Made by a program: the position numbers and the translations under genes
Shown: one piece after another, positions 56,410-64,000 of the stretch
How the letters are laid out: every line of letters starts with the position of its first letter
Position numbering within the stretch: the stretch's first letter is position 1
Assembly (NCBI GenBank): GCA_040954595.2
Contig: CM082576.2
Location: forward strand, 868,001 to 932,000
Reading direction: 5' to 3'
DNA length: 64,000 bases
From: Balanoglossus misakiensis
Taxonomy: Eukaryota > Hemichordata
The notes under the pieces: generated by a model
Databases searched by the model: none
The model's input: the letters and a program-made list of their open reading frames with translations, nothing else
What the model was told of the DNA's origin: nothing

Positions 56410-57087
56410 TAGTAATATACACAGGGACATTATGGAAGTGGTTATATTATTGTCATACCCGAATCAAACTATTTTCAGGAAAAGAAAATAGTACTATTCA
56501 GTGGAGTGATCATTTGTCCAAGATTTGAGGATCATTTTAAACAGTTCTAAAAATTCAGAAAATTGAGCAAATATTTTATTTTTGGAGATTTTGAATTAAA
56601 CTTGAATAGTGTATTTTTGAAATGAAGAAATGTAACAAGTGCAATAAATAGAGCAATCAGATCTTTATTAATACCTTCCAGTAAAACAATTACAACTAAA
56701 ATAGAAAAGTTTCCCAAAACATTTTACATACACCTAGACATTTGTGCTTGTACAAATGGAAATCAATTTACAAAAAAAGATGAAAGACCAGTTTCACGAT
56801 GGTCGCATGCATTGGGTCTCTAGAGCAACCAGAGTTCCTTGGCAGGCATTAGTGATGAACCCAAAGCCTTGTCTTACATCCATAGGTACATGTTGCTGTC
56901 ACAAAAAAAACTAATGTCTCATCGCATCACTTTTTAGCAGATCAATTTTGAGTTGGTTGGAGATCCACTCTCCACAGTCAAAACAGCGCCATCGCAGGTG
57001 ATGAATAAATACTGGTAACCTCAGTATCAAACATCCGGATGACGTACAGGACAAGCTTCAGCCAAGATGTTACTCCATAAGGAATAA
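56410..57087. other. Convergent 3' ends of RBKS and MRPL33
   Basis: Short spacer between two stop codons. The RBKS poly(A) signal (56643-56648, plus strand) and a possible MRPL33 signal (AATAAA on the minus strand at 56664-56669) are 15 bp apart and point toward each other, so the two mRNAs probably overlap at their 3' ends. Confidence 0.5.
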
Positions 57088-58497
57088 TTACATTGACTTG
57101 ATTTTCTTCTTTTCATAGAAAATTACATGCCTTCCAACTGAAATGAAATGAAACAAAATTGTTCAATGAAAAATATGGCACTCTTGACATACAAGTAAAT
57201 GTCTGTTTTTATGTAGAAAGATGAAGTCCAAAAGCTAGAAGCAGACCCACTTTGCAAAAGAAGCTTTAAACTTGAGTTCACTTCAATCTAAACACGAGTG
57301 AGGAAATTTAAAGTCAGTGTCCTTATTGAGGTCATGGCCTGGCTTATTTGATGATACAAGATGGTGGATATAGTGAAAATAACGGATCATACATACCTAT
57401 GGGATCAAACTTCCTGAATACAAGTTTGTCTCTAAGCCTGTTTCTTTTGTAATATCTTTTGGTTCCTGTACCAGCAGCACTTACTAACATGACAAGTATA
57501 TTCCTGGAAAATATTAAGTTGAAGTGCTCCTTAATCGTTAAATTCCGATTATTGCAAATTTAGAATTATTCAGTAGAATATTATACTATTTTGTACTTTC
57601 CCCTTGATTTCATTTGTTTTGTTTTCAGAACCAATACGAAGTTTTGTTCTACTGTAAAACAACAAACTCAACTTTTGATTGAAAGGAAAAGAAATACTGC
57701 TTACTTGCTTTTGGCTTTGGCCACTGATGAAAGAAAAGAAAACGAATATTACTGAAACTTATGGAAACATTAATCATTATTTAATACACATAACCATCAA
57801 AAGTCGCTCAACAAAATGTCCTATATATTTATACTTACATCTATATGTTGAAAGGAACATCTTATTTTCTGGTATGAATATGTATCAATCTGAATATATT
57901 AAAATCTAAATAAGGAGACAGAAATTACATGTAATCAGTCACATGTCTGGATTGTAATCATTCATGCAGAATTAGGTTGAGGCTGAAAAAGTACATAACC
58001 ATGTGTTCATTGTCAGCGACAGATCATTTCTCCCATTAATGGACTTTCGCAGACAAACTTGTTGCCCGGTAACTGCATCTTCTCTCCTCCTGACTGGCCG
58101 GCCTGGCGCCTGCGGCCACTGTTCAAGAGCACCCCCCCCCCCCCCCCGGATGAGGAGACAACACATTCAAAATCACAAGCAAAAACATTGATGTAACAGT
58201 GTGATCCCACCTTTGGCTAAAGTTGACAGTTATGCTGCATATCTGTGAATGAATATAACAAAAGTTGGTCATGAAACGGTACTTGCACGCAGCACGCAGT
58301 CATGTGTTGACCCTAATTAACCCGGAAGCACTTAGACGTGATCACTTTTTCTGATTTTTCTCACTTTTTAGAGATTTATCAGAGCGATTAGACAACAGCG
58401 CTGTACAATAAAATTGGGATATTTTATGTAAAAGAGAAATGAACTTTTACTTACAATAAAGTCTAGATAAGAGTTGTCCTGGTCGGAGTAATGCCAT
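57088..58497 (-). CDS. MRPL33: Mitochondrial large-subunit ribosomal protein bL33m, complete
   Basis: Small structural protein of the mitochondrial 39S ribosomal subunit. Minus-strand exons: 58455-58497, 57705-57723, 57397-57503, 57088-57137, total 219 nt, 72 residues (human 65). The order is a short N-terminus (MALLRPGQLLSRLYL), then AKAKSKNILVMLVSAAGTG, the basic KRYYKRNRLRDKL stretch, and the C-terminal VIFYEKKKIKSM. These match bL33 closely. Exon 2 is only 19 nt; it is needed to join the start exon to the KNILV block in frame (TTATT|TGGCC). It is too split to appear as a single long open frame. It is tail to tail with RBKS, also adjacent in vertebrates by my recollection, and head to head with TMED10. 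Confidence 0.95.
58132..58147. repeat. Poly(C) run in MRPL33 intron 1
   Basis: Sixteen consecutive C on the plus strand, so G16 in the MRPL33 pre-mRNA. Such runs can fold as a G-quadruplex and are also prone to sequencing error. Confidence 0.9.
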
Positions 58498-58695
58498 AAC
58501 GATCAAACATACAGAGAAGCCATTTTCCGATAACCGCCGAGAGTGTCCGACACCGATCCATGCCACGTCTCCTCCCTTAGTCTCTGTACAACTTGGTTTC
58601 GTGCATGTTGTGTACCTGATAATTTTAGTATTTCAACCCTTTAATGCTTGTAGAAAATTTTGTGCGGTTTTATAGGTGACATTTTGGCTTCCAAG
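58498..58695. promoter_or_regulatory. Bidirectional promoter region of MRPL33 and TMED10
   Basis: 198 bp lies between divergent start codons. It includes a somewhat more GC-rich part (about 58520-58575) with several CpG and no TATA box, in keeping with a housekeeping bidirectional promoter. Confidence 0.55.
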
Positions 58696-61024
58696 ATGAA
58701 TATTGTACAATTGGTGGTTGCATTGACGCTGTGCATAGTGAGTGTACATGGCCTATCGTTTTACCTGCCACCAAACATGAAAAAATGTGTCAAGGAAGAA
58801 ATCCACAAAGATGTTCTCGTAACGGGAGAATACGAACTGTCTGACGTTCCAGGGCAGAAGACAATTTTACACGTAAGTTTTAAAGCTGCATTAATAGCAT
58901 ATTCCAAGTTGCAATGCAAATAGTTTCCACTTCCAGACTGTAGTGTGACAACATAGTGCCTGCATGTACACACAATAGTATTATGCACAGTGCACGATTG
59001 TACATATTGCATGTACATTGTATTGGTTCGCACTCTGCCCTCAAATTTATGTTTAACTGATGGCGTGGATAAACCAAGGTAGCATTATAACAGAGCAGTT
59101 CTGTTGATGGTCAGTTCACAGACAATATTTGTATGTAATAATTACAGAGCATATGGACAATTGGATATAATACACAGCACAAAATCAATATTGAACTTCA
59201 TCATTTTTTTTCACTATACAGGTTGCAGACTCCAATGGACATACTCTGTATATAAAGGAGGATGCTTCTAAAGGAAAGTTTGCCTTCACCACAGATGAAT
59301 TTGATGTGTTTGAAGTTTGTTTTCAAAGCAAAATGATTTCAGGTAAATACAAATATAGAAACTCATTGCTAAAATCCTGTCGACTAATGTTTGTCCCTCT
59401 TGCTTCCAGAGTGTACATGTTTCATGTAAAACATAGGATGATGTAATGATGCAGCGTAAACTGTTTCACCCAGGATGGCATCAACAAGGAGGATATGTCC
59501 CCCTTTGCCAGAGTTCCCCAGCATGACATTACTTGCAGTCACAACCACATACACCTAAATTTATTATTGGCTATTCCATTAATGTGGGGAAAAGTGGCAT
59601 GGCATATAAATCCAATGGTAAAACTGGTGTTAGGCATCATAATAATGCAAAAGTAAACAAGTGATCTTATACTGAATTTGTATTCACAGGGGGAAGGGGA
59701 CCTGATCGTGAAGTTTCACTGATGCTGAAGAAAGGTGTAGAGGCTAAAACATATGACGATGTAAGTTGTAATGCAATCTGCAACCCACTGAATTATATGC
59801 TTCTAAAACTTAAAGAAGTGCCAGAACCATTTGGCAGCAGCAAAATTAACTGTTGTGTGAATGCATCGCGTAAATTGTGTAGCCTCAGCTTCAACTGAAA
59901 TTCCCCACAGAGGAGCAAAATCGCCCAGAAGGCGGAATTGAACCGCTCCGATGCTAATCGGCTACAGGTTTGAAGCCTGCACCCCAGACCACTGAGGCTC
60001 ATCCGGGCAAATGGGTGAAGGTGTTTGATCATAATATAAGTTTTCCTGAATTTTGTAAAACTTTATGTTTAGTTTAGTAACAGACAAACAGAAACAGTCA
60101 TTTTGTTGAAGAGTTTTCAAGTTACAGTCACTTTACAACATCTGAATTGTTCATTCCTATTTTACCAAGGTTTTAATTAAGTGCACTGAAAAATGAGCAT
60201 TGGAAAGTGGCATTTTTTCTAAAAAATACAAAACTTGCATATCTTGTCTAATTTACATAAATTATGCTATTGTTATGCAGATTGCTAAGGCAGAGAAGCT
60301 GAAACCCATGGAAGTTGAGCTTAGGAGACTTGAAGATCTTTCAGAATCAATTGTCAATGATTTTGCTTACATGAGAGCCAGGGAAGAAGAAATGAGAGAT
60401 ACAAATGGTGAGTAGCAGGTTTTCCCTTTCCATTGAATTTTTTGATGACTCATCAACATAGTCCATTGTTGAGATGACCAACATATGTGTTCTGATCTAT
60501 TATTTTCCCGGTGTGCTTTCACATGCATATTTGAAAACAACTTTCAGGAATCACTAATTGGTCAATATACTAACGAATCATCAATTTAAAATTAGGAACA
60601 ATATGTTTATTGACACCTGTTGTGCAAATTCTGTTCTGTTTTGGGAAATGAGACAAAAGTGGTTCGTTGGTATGAAGACCATTTCAAAATGTTGCTGGTC
60701 TTTTATCACTGCTGCAAATCTTTATCAGTCACGCAATGGTTTACAACTGTTTGATAATACACCCCTAAACAATCAGCCCCTCGCATGATAAAGCACAAGT
60801 GATAAAGGTGAAAGGTCACTATACAGTAAAGGATTAGAAATTGCATTGGGATCAGAAAATAATGACATTCACATAATATAATTGTTTTCTTTACATTTAC
60901 AGAGTCAACCAATTCAAGAGTACTGTACTTTGCAATTTTCTCCATGGTTTGTCTACTAAGTCTGGCAACATGGCAAGTGTTCTACTTGAGAAGATACTTC
61001 AAATCAAAGAAACTTATTGAGTAG
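58696..61024 (+). CDS. TMED10: TMED10 / p24-delta cargo receptor, complete
   Basis: p24-family type I membrane protein that cycles between ER and Golgi in COPI/COPII vesicles. Five exons: 58696-58872, 59222-59342, 59690-59760, 60281-60407, 60903-61024, total 618 nt, 205 residues (human 219). A signal peptide ([19 protein letters not shown]) precedes the lumenal GOLD domain, which has the two expected cysteines (KKCVKEEI and FEVCFQSK). Then follow a coiled-coil segment ([19 protein letters not shown]), a membrane span ([18 protein letters not shown]) and the tail [11 protein letters not shown], carrying the aromatic and dilysine sorting signals of the delta class. Intron 3 contains a tRNA-Sec gene on the opposite strand. 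Candidate poly(A) signal at 61522-61527. Confidence 0.97.
59922..60008 (-). tRNA. Selenocysteine tRNA (anticodon TCA), antisense in TMED10 intron 3
   Basis: An 87-nt sequence read on the minus strand starts GCCCGGATGAGCCTCAGTGG, as in animal tRNA-Sec. It has the anticodon TCA in GGCTTCAAACC (plus-strand 59971-59973), a long variable arm (CCGAT/ATCGG stem), the GGTTCAATTCC T-arm and the closing CTTCTGGGC with G as discriminator base. The ends pair as the 9-bp acceptor stem of tRNA-Sec, including the U-U mismatch at pair 8 that I also count in the human gene. A minus-strand T run follows (ATTTTG). This tRNA reads UGA as selenocysteine, so it is probably the organism's functional copy. Confidence 0.96.
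60031..60040 (-). promoter_or_regulatory. TATA box of the tRNA-Sec gene
   Basis: On the minus strand, CTTATATTAT lies 23-32 bp before the tRNA-Sec 5' end. Vertebrate tRNA-Sec genes are known to use an external type-3 Pol III promoter with a TATA box near -30, so position and sequence agree. A proximal sequence element is expected near -66 (around 60070) but I cannot define it by eye. Confidence 0.7.
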
Positions 61025-62134
61025 AAAGTTCAGTTTACTTTCCAACTGTTTGTACTTGTTTAATATGACTGAGGGTATTCTTGCACTGCTGATGTTTGGT
61101 TTATTTATCATCCTCTTAAAGTGGACATATTTGGAGCCCCTTATTTAAGATGTTTGAGAGTACGCCCCTAGAACAGGTTGACATTTCCCCACAGATGTAA
61201 TGACCGGTGCACACGCCTCAGATAAGGGCACATTACCCTGTATTAGGAGATATATTTTTATTGTGTACCTCTGCTGATGAGGCAGGAAAGTTTTGCACAT
61301 GTAGGAACTTCTGCGGCATGTGAATATGTAGGTTAGTATTTCAAATAATTACCTGACCTCTATTACGGCACAGAGCAGTACATGTGCCGGTTGCTCTACA
61401 CAGTCACCCATAATCATTCTACAAGACAGAATGCATTTGAATTCAGCAGGGGAATGGGTGATCATAAAACAGCTGTGATATGAATTTCATGATTATGTTT
61501 TTTTTAATCTGCTGTAAAATCAATAAAAAGTATAGGAGTCTGTGCACAGGTCTTATTTCCTCTTCATTTTGTTGTAAAGAGTCAGAGAGACATGTATTTG
61601 GACTTCATGCCATTTTAAAATTAAAACAGTTATTCTGCGTATTTGGTCTGCTTTGTATTGTCATATGAAATGAGTTGCTGATGAAAAATGACTATTGTAT
61701 TCATGAACAAAACGGGTACCGAAAAACCTGAATATTTCTAGTGATAAATCAATACAAATGGATTGTTCATCATTTTTCCAGAAAATAAGAAAAAAACTAC
61801 TTTTGATATTCATATTTAAAATGACACCATCATCAGTTATCTTTTGTTGAAATAAACCTTTTAATCCCAGTTCATCTTTTCATTGTAATCTTTGGGTGTA
61901 CATGCTCTTCAGTAATAAAGAAAAATAAAATAAATATTTTATTGAAAAGTTATTTTCGTTTTTTTTTTTTTTCTTGTAAACTGTATACTATGAATGGATG
62001 TACACCATATGTCACAGTTTATCTGCAATGGTGTTGTTTAAGCTATCAAAACGAAGGTAAACAGCCATAAGACAGATACCATCATTTGTGGATCTGAGAC
62101 TAAAAAAGAACTTTGCAGTTGTGCTGGGCCAGCA
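61025..62134. other. TMED10 3' UTR and convergent spacer
   Basis: No supported exon. Plus-strand AATAAA copies at 61522 and again around 61850-61930 are candidate ends for TMED10. The 3' end of the minus-strand orphan gene also falls here. Confidence 0.5.
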
Positions 62135-63000
62135 TCATCTTGAAGACTTTGTTGATAAGCTCTCTTCTTTGACACTCTTTGATGTTGATTCAGAGTTGTC
62201 CAGGCAACTAGAAAAGATAAAGTGTCATCAACCGCCAATCTTACAAAAATTACAGTGACATATCAAACTTAACAATAACTGGATCTCAATGGCAGTGAAC
62301 AGAAAAACATTATTTGGTCAAATCTGTATAGTATGGTAATTCAGGGAATGATTCTAGTCTTGATAATGCATACATACCATGGTCCAAGCAGCTGTGTTAT
62401 TGGCAGATGAGGTGGAGTTGACACCATTTCAAGTTTGAGAGGTTCTCTACAAGATGGCAAGTCAGTTGGCCTAAAGCGAGAATATCTGTACTGTAGTGGC
62501 ATTTCACTGATTCCAGTCACCGTTAATTTTTCTTCAAATGATCGCTTCTGAGAATTTCCTGGTGTATCTAGGGACAAATGTTTTATAGTTCAGTTTAGTT
62601 ATAGTCCAAAAGTTTTGTAGAGAACCTGGGTGGTAATGACAATATGCATGACTGTCTTACAAGGAAAATAATCTTCATTACCATGGTGACTGTGTAACAT
62701 ATCATCCAGACCAAGCAACTTCTCTGGTTTTTGTCCAGCTGCTATGGCAGCATTGAAATCTTGCCATGTCTTCACGTTGTCCTAGATACAAACAAGTCAA
62801 AAATGTGAGTTGAAAATGTACAAAAAGATATTTTTATGCAATCTGGAAAATGATGTTAATTTCATATAGGACATATCAAGGTCAGTGTATGTTTCAGTGA
62901 ACCTTTTATTTGTGTTTGTGCTCAAGTTATTTATTTGTCTCACTTTGTGCTGTTCTGCAATTCTGGATCCCTGAAATGTCCCCCTCTCACTTGATGCCAT
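62135..63000 (-). CDS. Small four-exon gene of unknown family, 139 residues
   Basis: I do not recognise this protein. Minus-strand exons 62944-63000, 62682-62781, 62378-62567 and 62135-62207 join at GT-AG sites with phase kept and give 140 codons including stop. The product begins MASSERGTFQGSRIAEQHK. It has an amphipathic segment (WQDFNAAIAAGQKPEKLLGL), an ordered-looking centre (MPLQYRYSRFRPTDLPSCRE), a proline-rich stretch, and a Ser/Lys-rich end (STKSSR). There is no signal peptide or membrane span. Support is indirect: four consistent splice junctions, protein-like composition, and a head-to-head position 166 bp from NEK9. The last junction and the short final exon are the weakest part. 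It may be a lineage-restricted or fast-evolving ciliary or nuclear protein, but that is guesswork. Confidence 0.6.
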
Positions 63001-63166
63001 AATATCCACCAGTGTGCTAGTCTAGAATCCAGACCAATCCTGGTAAAAGTTTGCGCAGCAGTAAGGCAAGTGCCCTGTAACAGGAAGTCGCGCGCGCCCT
63101 GCGCTATCTCTTTTTTTTTACAGCTGATCAAGGAGAAAAATTGCGCATGTGCAAACTCCTCACAAG
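63001..63166. promoter_or_regulatory. Bidirectional promoter region of the orphan gene and NEK9
   Basis: 166 bp between divergent start codons, with a CpG-bearing GTCGCGCGCGCCCTGCGC patch near 63088. No TATA box is obvious. Confidence 0.45.
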
Positions 63167-64000
63167 ATGGCTTCCGACGAAAGTGGGGAAACAGGTAGCT
63201 CGATTGCAACTGCGTTTTCTGACACCGGACAGGAGGAACTGTACATCCCAGTGCGTATTCTAGGAAGAGGAGCATTTGGCGAGGCTGTTTTATATCGAAA
63301 ACTAGAGGTACGTCATCTTGATTTTGCAGGAAATGGTAAAATATCAATGGTGGTACGCTATAGCATATCGGATATTGTACACATGTATATTGTTTACATT
63401 CTATGTTTCGGAGACTGTACATCTGCAAATTAATAAGAAGAAGTTACACCTTGGTGCACACAGCTTTTGAACTCTTGTCATATCTGCGATCTCATGCCTA
63501 TATTCATCTCCGCATAGCGCGCGATCACAACACGTAATTTGTAAACAACATTGGTCATTGCACGTTCAACTTGAGGATGTACATTTTTGAGCACAGGCGC
63601 TGTCAGAACAGCTGAGTCGGGTGTTTACTTTATGATTAGAGGTGGTGGGGGTTTATGACGACAGACAGCCTATAACGATGGTATGGCCAATGCGTAAGAA
63701 TATGGAGAGAGTGCACGTGTTTCAGCATTTGTATATACGTTTCCATGACAACATGCCCTTATATGGCCGAATCTGAATCTGAATCTGAACTTGGTCTTTC
63801 CTTGACCAACTTGGGGTTAATTTAAGAATGTGATTGCGAAGAATATAAATTCATTTTCTTGATTGCATTTTTCATTGAATAATAATTGTCAATATACTGT
63901 CACTTTCAGGGCAATTCATTAGTTGTTTGGAAAGAAGTTGACCTGACAAGATGTTCAGACAAAGAGAGACGAGATTCGCAGAATGAGATAGAAATCCTGT
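63167..64000 (+). CDS. NEK9: NEK9 (NIMA-related kinase 9), 5' end, partial
   Basis: NEK9 is a mitotic kinase with a C-terminal RCC1-like domain that acts through NEK6/7 in spindle and centrosome control. Exon 1 is 63167-63307 and exon 2 begins at 63910 and runs past the window end. The reading is a short acidic leader ([10 protein letters not shown]...), then [22 protein letters not shown] with the glycine loop GRGAFGEA, then [21 protein letters not shown] with the VWK lysine. This matches NEK9 rather than NEK8 ([14 protein letters not shown]-type block). The start is the ATG at 63167 (AAGATGG context); an ATG at 63147 is out of frame with this protein. Only 77 residues are visible. Confidence 0.93.

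Noticed and set aside
62940-63428. 162-residue minus-strand frame over the NEK9 first exon
   Set aside because: It is the antisense shadow of NEK9 exon 1 and its promoter; no family match.

Overview
The window is nuclear DNA from a multicellular animal. It is AT-rich and holds multi-exon genes with ordinary GT-AG introns and one apparent U12-type AT-AC intron. I assembled every protein gene by joining exons at splice sites so that the frame stays open and the product matches a known animal family. There is no sign of bacterial, organellar or viral sequence. Gene content (dynactin ACTR10, CINP, ZNF839-like, TMED10, NEK9, a CDKL1/4 pro-orthologue next to a MAP4K3/5 pro-orthologue) fits a bilaterian, most likely an invertebrate with conserved linkage such as a hemichordate, amphioxus, echinoderm or lophotrochozoan. 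I cannot name the species.

Layout. 75-3800 (+): last ten exons of a MAP4K3/MAP4K5-family kinase (proline-rich linker and CNH domain). About 4.4-13.4 kb: a gene-poor stretch with four perfect TGACGTCA palindromes. 14013-29400 (+): complete CDKL1/4-type kinase, nine exons with two very long introns. 33591-40086 (-): complete leishmanolysin-like (M8) membrane metalloprotease, 17 exons. 40890-44519 (+): ACTR10, ten exons, with an AT-AC intron and a near-perfect hairpin in intron 1. 45248-45337 (-): intron-containing tRNA-Tyr. 45573-49738 (+): ZNF839-like nuclear protein. 52415-53806 (-): CINP. 53918-56409 (+): ribokinase RBKS. 57088-58497 (-): mitochondrial ribosomal protein bL33m (MRPL33), with a 19-nt exon. 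58696-61024 (+): TMED10, with a tRNA-Sec gene antisense in its third intron. 62135-63000 (-): small four-exon gene I do not recognise. 63167-64000 (+): first two exons of NEK9, running off the window.

Arrangement. Genes from 33 kb on are packed as alternating divergent and convergent pairs: M8 protease/ACTR10, CINP/RBKS, MRPL33/TMED10 and orphan/NEK9 are head to head, most with gaps of 110-200 bp. ZNF839-like/CINP and RBKS/MRPL33 are tail to tail. From memory, several pairs (MAP4K5-CDKL1, ZNF839-CINP, TMED10-NEK9 on human 14q; RBKS-MRPL33 and MAP4K3/CDKL4 on human 2p) are also neighbours or near neighbours in vertebrates, so the block looks like a retained ancestral linkage group. The genes do not form one pathway; they are housekeeping, trafficking and kinase genes kept together by linkage.

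I found no convincing new biological system. The most notable items are the intronic antisense selenocysteine tRNA, the AT-AC intron, the cluster of CRE palindromes, the intronic hairpin, and the unrecognised gene beside NEK9.
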